A stretch of DNA of 64,000 nt. Origin: Leptolyngbya sp. NIES-3755 (GTDB lineage Bacteria; Cyanobacteriota; Cyanobacteriia; Leptolyngbyales; Leptolyngbyaceae). Both the position numbers and the translations under genes were made by a program. The stretch is from positions 1 to 64,000 of the forward strand of contig AP017308.1 of the NCBI GenBank assembly GCA_001548435.1. Direction: 5' to 3'. Below are positions 36,951 to 46,651 of this stretch, piece by piece. The notes beneath the pieces are model-generated. The model made no database searches. It was given only the letters and a program-made list of their open reading frames with translations, and was not told the origin of the DNA. Positions within the stretch are counted from its first letter, which is position 1. Each line of letters opens with the position of its first letter.

Positions 36951-36985
36951 ATGTGAAAACCCTGAGTCTCAGGGAGGAAACTTGA

Positions 36986-38047
36986 ATGGTCGATGTTCAA
37001 CCGCTGCTGGTCGATCGTGATACAGCGCTCGATCGAGACTGTACAACGCTCTCTCGCCATGTTCTCGAACAGTTAAATAGTTTTGCTGGCGACGCGCAAG
37101 ATCTCAGTGCGATCATGACGCGAATTGCACTGGCTGGAAAACTGATCGCTCGTCGCCTCAGTCGAGCAGGTTTGATGGATGGTGTCTTGGGTTTTACAGG
37201 CGAAACCAATGTCCAAGGCGAATCCGTGAAGCGCATGGATGTGTACGCCAACGAAGTCTTTATTTCTGTGTTCAAACAGAGCGGCCTCGTGTGCCGTTTG
37301 GCTTCGGAAGAAATGGACGAGCCGTATTATATTCCTGAGAATTGTCCGCTTGGGCGCTATACGCTGCTTTATGACCCGATCGACGGTTCCTCGAATGTGG
37401 ACATTAACATCAACGTGGGATCGATCTTTGCGATTCGACAGCAAGAAGGCAATGACGACGATGGCAAGGCGAGCGATCTGTTGCAGAGCGGACGAAAGCA
37501 AATTGCAGCAGGCTATATCCTGTATGGTCCGAGTACAATGCTGGTTTATTCGATCGGCAATGGTGTTCACTCGTTTGTGCTTGATCCCAGCTTAGGAGAG
37601 TTCATTCTTGCAGATGAGAACATTCGAGTTCCGGATCATGGTCCGATCTACAGCGTGAATGAAGGCAACTTCTGGCAGTGGGAAGAATCGTATCGCGACT
37701 TTATCCGCTACGTGCATCGGCATGAAGGGTATACCGCCCGCTACGGAGGCGCATTGATCGGAGATTTCCATCGGATTCTGTACCAAGGGGGCGTGTTCCT
37801 TTATCCCGGTACAGGCAAACAACCGCAAGGAAAATTGAGATTGTTATATGAAGCTGCACCGTTAGCCTTTTTGATCGAACAGGCAGGTGGACGTGCTAGT
37901 ACCGGAACCGAAGATATTCTCGACTTTGTGCCGGACAAGCTTCACGCCAGAGTTCCCTTGATCATCGGTAGCAAAGATGATGTTGCGCTTGTTGAATCAT
38001 TTGTACAAGAACGCATTCGCGAAAAGACCGCTTTAGGAAGTCGATAA
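36986..38047 (+). CDS. fbp: Fructose-1,6-bisphosphatase, class I
   Basis: A 353-residue cytosolic enzyme that makes fructose 6-phosphate in the Calvin cycle and gluconeogenesis. [11 protein letters not shown] carries the metal-binding Glu pair, [21 protein letters not shown] the D-P-(I/L)-D-G-S core, and [27 protein letters not shown] the substrate loop. In several cyanobacteria fbp heads the fbp-tal-zwf-opcA operon, as here, with 18 bp to tal. The ATG has AGGGAGGA 7 nt upstream. Confidence 0.97.
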   Translation: MVDVQPLLVDRDTALDRDCTTLSRHVLEQLNSFAGDAQDLSAIMTRIALAGKLIARRLSRAGLMDGVLGFTGETNVQGESVKRMDVYANEVFISVFKQSGLVCRLASEEMDEPYYIPENCPLGRYTLLYDPIDGSSNVDININVGSIFAIRQQEGNDDDGKASDLLQSGRKQIAAGYILYGPSTMLVYSIGNGVHSFVLDPSLGEFILADENIRVPDHGPIYSVNEGNFWQWEESYRDFIRYVHRHEGYTARYGGALIGDFHRILYQGGVFLYPGTGKQPQGKLRLLYEAAPLAFLIEQAGGRASTGTEDILDFVPDKLHARVPLIIGSKDDVALVESFVQERIREKTALGSR

Positions 38048-38065
38048 CATAGGAGCCAGACCACC

Positions 38066-39208
38066 ATGACGAACCACCTTTTAGAAATCAAAGACTACGG
38101 GCAAAGCATTTGGATGGATAACTTGACCCGTGACCTGATCGAATCGGGCGAATTGAAGCGCATGATCGACGATCGAGGTTTACGCGGCATCACGTCCAAT
38201 CCGGCAATCTTTGAGAAAGCGATTAACGGAAACAAAATTTACGACAAAGATATCGATGCTGGGATTCAAGCTGGAAAATCACTGCTCGACATCTACGAAT
38301 CCTTGATCTTTGAAGATATTCGGAATGCGTGTGATATCTTTGCTGGCATCTACGAAGAATCTGGCGGACTGGATGGCTATGTGAGTATCGAAGTTCCCCC
38401 GAACATTGCAAACGACACTGAAAAAACAATCTCTGAAGCGCGTCGCTACTACAAAGAGATTGGTCGTCCGAATGTGATGATCAAGATTCCAGGAACTTCA
38501 GCAGGATTGCCCGCCGTTGAAGCAGTGATCGCAGATGGCATCAATGTGAATGTCACGTTGCTTTTCTCAGTTCAAAGCTATGTGAATACCGCCTGGGCGT
38601 ACATTCGTGGACTTGAGAAAAGAGCAGAAAAAGGCGAAGACATTAGTAAAATTGCGTCAGTTGCGAGTTTCTTCCTCAGCCGGATCGACATCAAAATCGA
38701 CGAAATGATCGATGCTAAATTGAGCAAGGGTGTCGATAGCTTGCAAGAAGAAGCGAAGCTCGTTGCAGTGAAAGGGAAAGTTGCGATCGCAAACGCAAAA
38801 ATCGCCTACCAAGAGTACAAGAAGATCATCGCTGATCCCCGCTGGTTAGCACTCAAAGAAAAAGGCGCAAACGTTCAGCGTCTCCTCTGGGCAAGTACCA
38901 GCACCAAGAATCCGGATTACAGCGATGTCATGTACGTCGATGAATTGATTGGTGCAGATACGGTAAATACGCTGCCACCGAATACGATCGAAGCTTGTGC
39001 AGATCACTGTGATGTTGCTCCTCGAATTGATACCGGAGTCGAAGAAGCTTACACCCTGATTGAAAGTCTCAACGATCCCGATATCGATATCAACTTGGCG
39101 CAAGTCATGACCGAACTGCTCGAAGAAGGCATTGATAAATTCATCCAGCCGTTCAACTCGCTGATGAGTTCGCTGCAAGAAAAGGTCGATCGATTGGCGA
39201 AAGTCTAG
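38066..39208 (+). CDS. tal: Transaldolase
   Basis: A 380-residue transaldolase of the longer cyanobacterial type: [19 protein letters not shown], then [28 protein letters not shown] with the Schiff-base Lys, and [11 protein letters not shown]. It moves a dihydroxyacetone unit in the pentose phosphate pathway. No C-terminal glucose-6-phosphate isomerase domain is fused, unlike in some actinobacteria. It has AGGAG before the start and lies 18 bp after fbp. Confidence 0.97.
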   Translation: MTNHLLEIKDYGQSIWMDNLTRDLIESGELKRMIDDRGLRGITSNPAIFEKAINGNKIYDKDIDAGIQAGKSLLDIYESLIFEDIRNACDIFAGIYEESGGLDGYVSIEVPPNIANDTEKTISEARRYYKEIGRPNVMIKIPGTSAGLPAVEAVIADGINVNVTLLFSVQSYVNTAWAYIRGLEKRAEKGEDISKIASVASFFLSRIDIKIDEMIDAKLSKGVDSLQEEAKLVAVKGKVAIANAKIAYQEYKKIIADPRWLALKEKGANVQRLLWASTSTKNPDYSDVMYVDELIGADTVNTLPPNTIEACADHCDVAPRIDTGVEEAYTLIESLNDPDIDINLAQVMTELLEEGIDKFIQPFNSLMSSLQEKVDRLAKV

Positions 39209-39216
39209 AAAACGTT

Positions 39217-39248
39217 GCGGAGGTTGGACGCGTTCTGATCTCCGCTTT
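39217..39248 (+). terminator. Intercistronic hairpin between tal and zwf
   Basis: GCGGAG (39217-39222) pairs with CTCCGC (39240-39245) over an 17-nt loop, followed by only three T. It could be a partial terminator or processing site that separates fbp-tal from zwf-opcA levels. Confidence 0.35.
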
Positions 39249-39270
39249 GATTACTCTTCATCACATCAAT

Positions 39271-40800
39271 ATGGTTACTCTCTTACAGAATCCGCTCCGA
39301 GTTGGACTGCAACAACAACGGATGCCCGAACCAAACATCATTGTGTTTTTCGGTGCATCGGGTGATTTAACCAAGCGAAAACTGGTTCCTGCGCTGTATC
39401 ATCTCAAGCGCGAACGTCGATTACCGCCCGAATTAACGATCGTCGGCGTTGCTCGTCGTGAATGGAGCGATGACTATTTCCGCGAACAAATGCGCGAAGG
39501 AGTCGAAGAATTCTCGGATGGCGTTGGCTCTGATGCTCTGTGGCAAGATTTCGCGCAAGGATTGTTCTATTGTCCAGGCGATATTGATAATCCTGATAGC
39601 TATCAAAAGCTCAAAGAGCGTCTAGAAGAAATTGACAAAATCCGAGGAACGAGAGGCAATCGCGTTTTTTACCTCTCAGTTGCACCAAAGTTTTTCCCGG
39701 AAGCCATTCAACAATTGGGGAATGCGGGAATGCTCAAAGATGCTCAGAAAACACGGCTCGTCATTGAGAAACCGTTTGGGCGCGATCTGAGTTCGGCTCA
39801 AAATCTCAACCGTGTTGTGAATCAAGTTTGCCAAGAGCATCAGGTCTACCGGATCGATCACTATCTTGGAAAAGAAACGGTTCAGAACTTATTAGTATTC
39901 CGGTTTGGTAACGCAATCTTTGAACCGTTGTGGAATCGGCAGTTTATTGATCACGTTCAAATCACCGTTGCAGAAACCGTCGGAGTTGAAGATCGGGCTG
40001 GATACTATGAAACTTCCGGAGCATTGCGCGACATGGTGCAAAACCATTTGATGCAATTGTTCTGTTTGACTGCAATGGAGCCACCCAATTCACTCGATGC
40101 CGATAGTATTCGGACTGAGAAAGTAAAAATCATTCAAGCGACTCGACTCGCAGATACGAATCGCTTAGAAAACTCTGCGGTGCGGGGACAGTACAAAGCA
40201 GGTTGGATGAAAGGGAAAGAAGTTCCAGGCTATCGAGACGAACCTGGAGTTGCTCCCAGTTCTACCACGCCTACTTATGTCGCAATGAAGTTTCTAGTCG
40301 ATAACTGGCGCTGGCAAGGCGTTCCTTTCTATCTGCGAACTGGAAAGCGTCTACCGAAGAAAGTGAGCGAGATTGCCATTCAATTCCGGGATGTGCCTTA
40401 TCTGATTTTCCAATCTGCCGCAAAACAAGCGAACGCCAATGTGCTCGTCATGCGACTTCAGCCAAATGAAGGGATTGGAATGCGGTTTGAAGTGAAAATG
40501 CCGGGAGCCGATTTGAGAACTCGATCGGTCGAAATGGATTTCAGCTACGGAACCTCATTCGGTGTTACAGGCGGCGAGGCATACGATCGATTACTCCTCG
40601 ACTGCATGATGGGCGACCAAACCCTATTCACCCGCTCTGATGAAGTGGAAGCCGCTTGGCGAGTTGTGACCCCGGCTCTGACCGCATGGGAAGCTCCCAC
40701 TGATCCCAGTCTCGTTCCGCAATATGAAGCGGGAACCTGGGAACCTGACGAAGCGGAACAATTAATCAATCGTGATGGTCGCCGTTGGCGAAGACTTTAG
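39271..40800 (+). CDS. zwf: Glucose-6-phosphate 1-dehydrogenase
   Basis: 509 residues from ATG 39271, the usual cyanobacterial start ([16 protein letters not shown]); the longer reading to TTG 39247 is unlikely. It oxidises glucose 6-phosphate with NADP in the oxidative pentose phosphate pathway. [18 protein letters not shown] binds NADP and [14 protein letters not shown] is the substrate and catalytic motif. In cyanobacteria it is redox-controlled through OpcA, encoded next at 26 bp. Confidence 0.98.
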   Translation: MVTLLQNPLRVGLQQQRMPEPNIIVFFGASGDLTKRKLVPALYHLKRERRLPPELTIVGVARREWSDDYFREQMREGVEEFSDGVGSDALWQDFAQGLFYCPGDIDNPDSYQKLKERLEEIDKIRGTRGNRVFYLSVAPKFFPEAIQQLGNAGMLKDAQKTRLVIEKPFGRDLSSAQNLNRVVNQVCQEHQVYRIDHYLGKETVQNLLVFRFGNAIFEPLWNRQFIDHVQITVAETVGVEDRAGYYETSGALRDMVQNHLMQLFCLTAMEPPNSLDADSIRTEKVKIIQATRLADTNRLENSAVRGQYKAGWMKGKEVPGYRDEPGVAPSSTTPTYVAMKFLVDNWRWQGVPFYLRTGKRLPKKVSEIAIQFRDVPYLIFQSAAKQANANVLVMRLQPNEGIGMRFEVKMPGADLRTRSVEMDFSYGTSFGVTGGEAYDRLLLDCMMGDQTLFTRSDEVEAAWRVVTPALTAWEAPTDPSLVPQYEAGTWEPDEAEQLINRDGRRWRRL

Positions 40801-40826
40801 AACTTTATTAACCCCTGAATTCTCCT

Positions 40827-42185
40827 ATGGCTCCCAAAAGCGCTCCACTCGTTTCCCTCCAAGCTCCGAAAGATGTCTCACTCAATGAGATTGATCAAGA
40901 GCTAAGTCAAATCTGGCAATCCTACAGCCCGAAAGATGGCAATGGTTCGTCAATGGTGGCGACTCGTGCGACGACGTTCACGCTCGTCGTGTATGAGCCA
41001 GAAGAAACCCAACGATTACTCGCCATGATGGGCTTTTACACAGGTCCCGTCGATGGCATTGATGGACCGAGAACCGAAGCTGCCATTCAAGCGGCTCAAC
41101 GTGCTTATAAGTTGTCGATCGATGGAAAATCCAGTCCTGAACTGCTCACGAAACTGCGTGAAGATTTAGCCAAACGCAAAGGCGAAACCGTTCAAGATAC
41201 GGATGCTCCTCGATATGCTTCCGATGCAGCGGGTAGCGGAATTGCCGATGTTGTAGCAAGTCAGAACCCTTGTCGGATTATTTCACTTTTTCCGATCGCG
41301 GGTGAGGACGAAGGTGTTTCCGCTCAAGTATCCGCTTACTGTCCAATCAATCAGCGCAATCAGCCCGCGTTAGTGTGCTGCGAATACATCTCGCTGAAAG
41401 GAACAGAACCTGCACTAGAGCGAGTGAGTGATTTGGCTTCTTCTCTGCTAATCAGCGAACTCCCTCGGATTGTCTGGTGGAAAGGTACACCCAATCTGGA
41501 GCAAGAACTATTCCAACGATTGGCGAAGCTATCGAATCAACTGATTTTCGATTCCAGTCGATTTACGGCAGACACCGAAGGCGATGTGCTGAAATTGTCT
41601 TCGCTGATTGATGATGGTGTTCCAGTGACGGATTTGAATTGGCGACGATTAGCGGCTTGGCAAGAACTCGCAGCCGAAACATTCGATGCACCGGGACGCA
41701 GAGAAGCGATTTGGGAAGTCGATCGAGTCGTGATCGATTATGAAAAAGGCAATCCTGCTCAAGCTTTGATGTATCTCGGTTGGTTAGCGAGCCGTTTAGG
41801 ATGGGAACCGACTTCACGCAGACATGAAGAGGATTTCTACGAGTTGCAGCGGGTGTATTTTACGGCGGCAAATGGTCGGGAAATTGAAGCAGAACTGGCG
41901 GGAATTCCGACTGCGGAAATTGGCGAAGTGAAAGGGGACATGGTGAGCCTGAAGCTGAGTTCAACGAATTTGGAGGCGGATTGCTGTACGGTGCTGTGTT
42001 CTGGTACAACGGGCTGTATGCGAATGGAAGCGGGTGGTGGCGCTCAGACTTGTAAGATTAATCAAGTCACACCGCTGAATGATCAGAAGGCGGAAACGCT
42101 TTTAAGTGAGCAACTTCAGCGTGTTGGACAAGACGTTCTGTATGAGGAAAGCATGGCAGTGACCGCAAAGATCATTACACTGTGA
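40827..42185 (+). CDS. opcA: Glucose-6-phosphate dehydrogenase assembly protein OpcA
   Basis: 452 residues. OpcA binds and activates Zwf and lets thioredoxin switch it off in the light. Residues about 50-112 form a peptidoglycan-binding-type helical repeat (ETQRLLAMMGFYTGPVDGIDGPRTEAAIQAAQRAY), an odd module for a cytosolic protein and known in cyanobacterial OpcA. The core follows: SLFPIAGEDEGVSAQVSAYCPI, LPRIVWWKG, and a Cys-rich C-terminus (LEADCCTVLCSGTTGCMRM). Operon partner of zwf. Confidence 0.95.
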   Translation: MAPKSAPLVSLQAPKDVSLNEIDQELSQIWQSYSPKDGNGSSMVATRATTFTLVVYEPEETQRLLAMMGFYTGPVDGIDGPRTEAAIQAAQRAYKLSIDGKSSPELLTKLREDLAKRKGETVQDTDAPRYASDAAGSGIADVVASQNPCRIISLFPIAGEDEGVSAQVSAYCPINQRNQPALVCCEYISLKGTEPALERVSDLASSLLISELPRIVWWKGTPNLEQELFQRLAKLSNQLIFDSSRFTADTEGDVLKLSSLIDDGVPVTDLNWRRLAAWQELAAETFDAPGRREAIWEVDRVVIDYEKGNPAQALMYLGWLASRLGWEPTSRRHEEDFYELQRVYFTAANGREIEAELAGIPTAEIGEVKGDMVSLKLSSTNLEADCCTVLCSGTTGCMRMEAGGGAQTCKINQVTPLNDQKAETLLSEQLQRVGQDVLYEESMAVTAKIITL

Positions 42186-42208
42186 TCTGAGGTTTTGAGC
42201 CGCAGATT

Positions 42209-43555
42209 ATGGCGTTTGTGATTGCAGGGGAACGGAGTGAAGCAGGCAAAACAACGATTACGTTGGCGTTGTTGGCGGCTCTGAAACAGAGAGGAATTCA
42301 GGTTCGATCGTTTAAGGTTGGACCTGATTATATTGATCCAATGTTTCATCGGCATGTCACGGGTCAGGCTTGCTACAATCTCGACCCGATGCTGACTTCA
42401 GAAGAATATGTGCAGCAATGTTTTGCAGAAAAATCGGGAGATTGCGCGATCGTTGAAGGCGTAATGGGTCTTTTCGACGGAGCAGCGGGAAAGAAAGATT
42501 TTTCGAGTACGGCTCACATTGCACGATTGTTGGATTTGCCAATTTTGTTAGTCGTCGATTGTAGTCGCTTGTCGAATTCGGTGGCAGCGATCGTACATGG
42601 TTATCGATCGTTTGATGCCCGATTGAAATTTGCTGGCGTAGTGTTGAATCGAGTGGGAAGCGATCGACATTTAGAATTGCTCAAGGCTGCATTGGAACCG
42701 TTGGAGATTCCGATTTTAGGAGTGCTGCGACGACAAGAGGCGATCGAGATTCCCGATCGACATTTGGGTTTGGTTCCAACCGATGAATTGCCGGGATTGG
42801 GTGAATTAGTCGATCGATTGGCGCACTTGGGTGAAACCTGTTTTGGATGGGAAAAAATATTTCCGCTATTAGACGGCAAAGAGATGAAAGCTGTTACCAA
42901 TTCAAGCACGGAAAAAACTTCTATCCGAATCGCGATCGCTCGTGATGCCGCGTTCAATTTCTATTACCAAGACAATCTCGATCTCTTGAAACAATCCGGT
43001 GCAGACCTAATCGAATGGAGTCCCCTAGCCGATCCTTTCCCCGACAACATCGACGGTTTGTACTTCGGTGGCGGATTCCCCGAAATGTTTGCATCAACGC
43101 TAAGTGAAAATCAAACCACACTTAAAGCAATTCAATCTGCAATCCAATCAGGAATGCCAACGTATGCAGAATGTGGTGGATTAATGTATCTCAGCGAAAA
43201 CATTGTCGATTTTTCTGGTGATATATTTCCAATGGTTGGGGCAATCCCAACGACAACAGTAATGCGATCGCGCCTCACTCTCGGCTATCGTCGTGGAATT
43301 GCACTCGAAGATAGCCCGATCGTGACTCGAAATACGATCCTACAAGGACATGAATTTCATCGATCGTCTCCTAGCATTCCACCGAATCAACCCTTATTCC
43401 AATTCGCTGAAACTGAGCAATTCGACGGATGGCGATCGCCCAATTTACACGCCTCTTATTTGCATCTCCATTGGGGTGCGACTCCTGAAATTCCCAAACG
43501 CTTCATCGAACACTGCGCCAAATTCAAGCTCGATCGCTATCCTGAAAAAGAGTAG
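42209..43555 (+). CDS. cbiA: Cobyrinate a,c-diamide synthase
   Basis: A 448-residue glutamine-dependent amidase that amidates cobyrinic acid in cobalamin synthesis. The N-terminal MinD-like ATPase domain starts FVIAGERSEAGKTTITLALLAAL with VKVGPDYIDPMFHRHVTG and VEGVMGLFDG; the C-terminal class I glutaminase-like domain has GLYFGGGFPEMFA, YAECGGLMYL with the nucleophile Cys, and the HxxxH-like LHASYLHLHWG. It lies 23 bp after opcA and is probably co-transcribed, although the pathways are unrelated. Confidence 0.95.
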   Translation: MAFVIAGERSEAGKTTITLALLAALKQRGIQVRSFKVGPDYIDPMFHRHVTGQACYNLDPMLTSEEYVQQCFAEKSGDCAIVEGVMGLFDGAAGKKDFSSTAHIARLLDLPILLVVDCSRLSNSVAAIVHGYRSFDARLKFAGVVLNRVGSDRHLELLKAALEPLEIPILGVLRRQEAIEIPDRHLGLVPTDELPGLGELVDRLAHLGETCFGWEKIFPLLDGKEMKAVTNSSTEKTSIRIAIARDAAFNFYYQDNLDLLKQSGADLIEWSPLADPFPDNIDGLYFGGGFPEMFASTLSENQTTLKAIQSAIQSGMPTYAECGGLMYLSENIVDFSGDIFPMVGAIPTTTVMRSRLTLGYRRGIALEDSPIVTRNTILQGHEFHRSSPSIPPNQPLFQFAETEQFDGWRSPNLHASYLHLHWGATPEIPKRFIEHCAKFKLDRYPEKE

Positions 43556-43573
43556 AAACTTTAACCTTTGAAC

Positions 43574-44413
43574 ATGACTGGATCGATCGACCAAATTTCT
43601 CAACGTCTTGCTTCACTCGATCGACAAATCGAGACGATGGGTGACACCTTCACCGAAACCTATCGCAGCTATCTTAAGCAGCTTGGACAAACCGTGAAGC
43701 AGCAGATCGTTCTGTCGTGCTATCGCATCTGTACCGAAAATTACCCCAAGCGATTTCTCGCGCTATCAGTCAGTCAGCGGCAAAAACTCCAGGAAGATAT
43801 CCAATCTCTAGCGCGTCAAACGGCTACGGATTTGAATGAATTACTCAAGCCGATCGAGCAAACCAGAATCGAGCCAGAACCCGAAGATTTCCCTGATGAA
43901 CTCGAAGAATTACTTTCTGAAACCGAGCTAGAGTTACCGGAAGAACCGAGTTTGACCCCGCTCGAAGCGTTAACGATTTGGCAAGAGCAGTTAGAACGAT
44001 CGATTAAGAAAACGCTGAAAGCTGCGAACGGGAATGCGAATCGAGTTTTGCAAGAAGCCGAAATCTTACCTAAGCGGATTCCTCAAGCCGTTTTAGATGC
44101 GGCAGCAAAAGAAGGGGGCGATTCGGGTGCATCGAATTTGCTCAATGTTCTGGTGAGTGCGGCTGAAAAGTCTGGTGATTCTGATGCGCCACCGCCCGCA
44201 ATTACGGCTCTGATGCACGTTGTAGCGGTGAATTTGCGATTATCTGAAATCGAATTCAACGATCCAAGCATCTCGAATTTGCGGGGAAAACTGCGAGAAC
44301 TGAAGCAACAATTTCAGACACTTGCGAAAGACTATCAGAAAAAACGGCGCGAACAATCGATCGCAGAAGCTCAACTCGCTTGGAAATCTACCTGGATCAA
44401 AGACGAAGCCTGA
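43574..44413 (+). CDS. Conserved cyanobacterial protein, helical
   Basis: 279 residues from ATG 43574 (TTG 43568 also in frame). Highly charged, with predicted coiled-coil at both ends (IDQISQRLASLDRQIETMG; GKLRELKQQFQTLAKDYQKKRREQS) and an acidic stretch in the middle (EPEPEDFPDELEELLSETE). No membrane segment or known domain. A probable structural or scaffolding protein whose role I cannot assign. Confidence 0.75.
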   Translation: MTGSIDQISQRLASLDRQIETMGDTFTETYRSYLKQLGQTVKQQIVLSCYRICTENYPKRFLALSVSQRQKLQEDIQSLARQTATDLNELLKPIEQTRIEPEPEDFPDELEELLSETELELPEEPSLTPLEALTIWQEQLERSIKKTLKAANGNANRVLQEAEILPKRIPQAVLDAAAKEGGDSGASNLLNVLVSAAEKSGDSDAPPPAITALMHVVAVNLRLSEIEFNDPSISNLRGKLRELKQQFQTLAKDYQKKRREQSIAEAQLAWKSTWIKDEA

Positions 44414-44469
44414 TTCTTTCGAGCTATGCCAAATTTACCGACCCCGCCTATCCTAGTAACAGGAAAAAC

Positions 44470-45393
44470 ATGGGGGAACGCAAGGTGGCGAACCAAAAGA
44501 TTAAACTAGCCGCGATCGGGGATATTCACGATCGATGGGAACCGGAAGACGAAGCAGCGTTAAAGTTTCTCGGTGTTGATCTGGCGCTATTCGTCGGGGA
44601 TTTCGGGAATGAATCGGTGAATATCGTCCAGATGATTGCAGAAATGCAAATTCCGAAAGCGGCAATTTTGGGCAATCACGATGCCTGGTATAGCGCAACC
44701 GATTGGGGGATTAGTAAATGCCCTTACGATCGCCAAAAAGAAGACCGAGTACAACAACAATTAGATCTACTCGGCGATGCCCATGTTGGCTACGGGAAAT
44801 TAGACTTTCCAAATCTAAAATTAAGCGTGGTCGGGAGTCGTCCCTTTAGCTGGGGCGGTTCGGGTTGGAAGAATGAGCGATTTTATCGTGAACGCTATGG
44901 TGTACATAGTTTAGATGAGTCGGTTGATAGAATTATGGATGCCGTCGATCAAACTGCATCGAATACGATTATCTTCATCGGTCATAATGGCGCGACAGGC
45001 ATGGGCGCTAAACCTGAAGATCCTTGCGGTAAAGATTGGCAACCGATTGGAGGCGATCATGGCGATCCAGATTTTGCGATCGCGATCGACCAAACTCGCG
45101 ATCGTGGAAAATCTGTGCCTTTAGCGGTCTTTGGTCACATGCACCATAGTCTCAGACATACCCAAACCGAATTGCGCCGCCCGATTCACGTAGATGCAGA
45201 AGGAACGGTTCATTTGAACGCAGCACGAGTACCGAGAATCATTGAGGAAAACGGCGATCGGTTACGGAATTTCTCGATCATCACAATGGAAAACGGTGCG
45301 GTGACTGAGATTTCCTTAATTTGGCTCAATCAAAATTTTGAAACGGTGTCTCAAGAGAATCTGTATCGAGTTCAGGCGGAAGCGATCGTATAA
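44470..45393 (+). CDS. Metallophosphoesterase, TIGR04168 family
   Basis: 307 residues from ATG 44470. Calcineurin-like motifs in order: AAIGDIHDRW, LFVGDFGNE, ILGNHDAWYS, IFIGHNGATG and FGHMHHSL. The D-x-H, G-D, G-N-H-D, G-H and G-H-x-H sites bind two metals. The subfamily is conserved in cyanobacteria and plants; its substrate is unknown. It starts 57 bp after the preceding helical-protein gene. Confidence 0.92.
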   Translation: MGERKVANQKIKLAAIGDIHDRWEPEDEAALKFLGVDLALFVGDFGNESVNIVQMIAEMQIPKAAILGNHDAWYSATDWGISKCPYDRQKEDRVQQQLDLLGDAHVGYGKLDFPNLKLSVVGSRPFSWGGSGWKNERFYRERYGVHSLDESVDRIMDAVDQTASNTIIFIGHNGATGMGAKPEDPCGKDWQPIGGDHGDPDFAIAIDQTRDRGKSVPLAVFGHMHHSLRHTQTELRRPIHVDAEGTVHLNAARVPRIIEENGDRLRNFSIITMENGAVTEISLIWLNQNFETVSQENLYRVQAEAIV

Positions 45394-45406
45394 ATTCGCA
45401 AATTCT

Positions 45407-45429
45407 GGTAGGGGCAATTCGTCTCTACC
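45407..45429. repeat. Short palindromic intergenic repeat
   Basis: GGTAGGGGCAATTCGTCTCTACC: an inverted GGTAG/CTACC with the core GGGGCAATTC, like a degenerate copy of a palindromic repeat often seen between genes in filamentous cyanobacteria. The resemblance is from memory. Confidence 0.45.
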
Positions 45430-45500
45430 ACAGGTGAAAAGATGATCTTTTGGGGAATTTCGGCAAACTTCTTAATTATGTTTTAAGATTTAGCATGAAC

Positions 45501-45534
45501 GCATAAGAGAGGCTTCGATCGCATAACAGAGGCT
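45501..45534. promoter_or_regulatory. Tandem 14-bp direct repeat, candidate operator
   Basis: GCATAAGAGAGGCT at 45501-45514 and GCATAACAGAGGCT at 45521-45534, 13 of 14 identical, with starts 20 bp apart, that is two helical turns. They lie 38 bp before the start of a tiny helix-turn-helix protein and would suit binding by it. Confidence 0.55.
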
Positions 45535-45571
45535 CCAAACTCGATCGCTCTAAACTTCGGAGGTAGATGAG

Positions 45572-45739
45572 ATGGACTACGGATGCTCTTTGGCAGAAGC
45601 AGCAAAACGGCTTCGAGTAGATCAAGCCACGGTTTTGATCGCAATGCAACGAGGCGCGATTAGAACCCAATATCAAAATGGTCGTCCTGTCTTGACCTCT
45701 AGCGCTCTTGCAGAATACAAACTGCGATCGAGCCGATAA
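45572..45739 (+). CDS. Tiny helix-turn-helix DNA-binding protein
   Basis: 55 residues, below the size usually listed: CSLAEAAKRLRVDQATVLIAMQRGAI, then RTQYQNGRPVLTSSALAEYKL. This is the excisionase/MerR-like winged helix with the strand-turn-strand R-x-x-x-x-N-G-R-x-V and a final helix. GGAGG lies 8 nt before ATG 45572. It may be an autoregulator acting on the repeats at 45501. The organism's partner gene is not obvious; the next gene is 228 bp away. Confidence 0.7.
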   Translation: MDYGCSLAEAAKRLRVDQATVLIAMQRGAIRTQYQNGRPVLTSSALAEYKLRSSR

Positions 45740-45967
45740 GCGTTTGGACTATTACGAAACGTGAAGCCGATTCTTAAGGTTTTTAACAAACCATAGCGGA
45801 ATTCACCTAGAACAGTAATGCTCTGAATACACATAAATATTGGGGTTTCAAATCCGTCTCATCAAAAAACCCAATTCCCTCTGCATCTTTTGATTTAGCC
45901 AGTTCACCTGTGGGGTAAGGCACTGTCCCGTCTTATTTCAAGGGAAATTTTCCGCCGAACGCGATTC

Positions 45968-46594
45968 ATGACCCAGTTAGTACGAGAACCGGACAGGGCA
46001 GAGCCAGCGTCTCCTGTTGATCCGGAGAATTTATCTGAGCAGTTACCCCTTTCATTTTCCGAAGAGTTTGACGATGCTCATCTTCCAGATTCCCTCGATC
46101 GGGGCCGCCTGATGATCTTTATCGATGGTGCGAATTTGTTCTATGCCGCATCTCAGATGGGTGTAGAAATCGATTATGCAAAACTTCTGCGCTATTTCCA
46201 GCAGCAAAGTACGCTCGTCTATGCGTTCTTTTACACCGGAGTTGATCCGACTAATTCTCGCCAACAAGCCTTTCTCACCTGGATGCGACGAAATGGTTAT
46301 CGAGTCGTCACAAAGGATGTGATTCTCAATTCGTCCGGATCAAAACGGGTCAGTCGAATGAATGTCGAAATTGCAGTCGATATGATGCGATTTGCCAAAG
46401 ATTGTGACACGGAAATTTTGATTAGTGGCGATGGCGATCTGGCGTATGCGGTAAGTGCGGTTTCGTATGTAGGGGCGAAAGTGGAAGTGATTGCTCTTCG
46501 ATCGATGACGCACGAAAATCTTACGAAAGCAGCGGATAATTTTGTTGATTTATTTAGCATTCGCGACGAGATTCAGAAAACCCCGAAACATTAG
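45968..46594 (+). CDS. LabA-like NYN domain protein
   Basis: 208 residues. An acidic N-terminus of about 45 precedes the NYN/PIN-like nuclease domain: RLMIFIDGANLFYAA (the first acidic motif), TWMRRNGYRVVTKDV, NVEIAVDMMRFAKDCDTEILISGDGDLAYAVSAVSYVGAKVEVI. The Asp residues of the metal site are in place. LabA in Synechococcus affects circadian feedback of kaiBC; other cyanobacterial members may be RNA nucleases. The start ATG follows a long AT-rich leader. Confidence 0.88.
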   Translation: MTQLVREPDRAEPASPVDPENLSEQLPLSFSEEFDDAHLPDSLDRGRLMIFIDGANLFYAASQMGVEIDYAKLLRYFQQQSTLVYAFFYTGVDPTNSRQQAFLTWMRRNGYRVVTKDVILNSSGSKRVSRMNVEIAVDMMRFAKDCDTEILISGDGDLAYAVSAVSYVGAKVEVIALRSMTHENLTKAADNFVDLFSIRDEIQKTPKH

Positions 46595-46651
46595 CCCTTG
46601 AGAAAGAGGTTGAGTTTGGGGTTGCCTCGTTAGAGTTCAATAATTTGAGCT

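Noticed and set aside
45841-45860. GGTTTCAAATCC as a tRNA T-arm
   Set aside because: No acceptor, D or anticodon arms can be paired around it.
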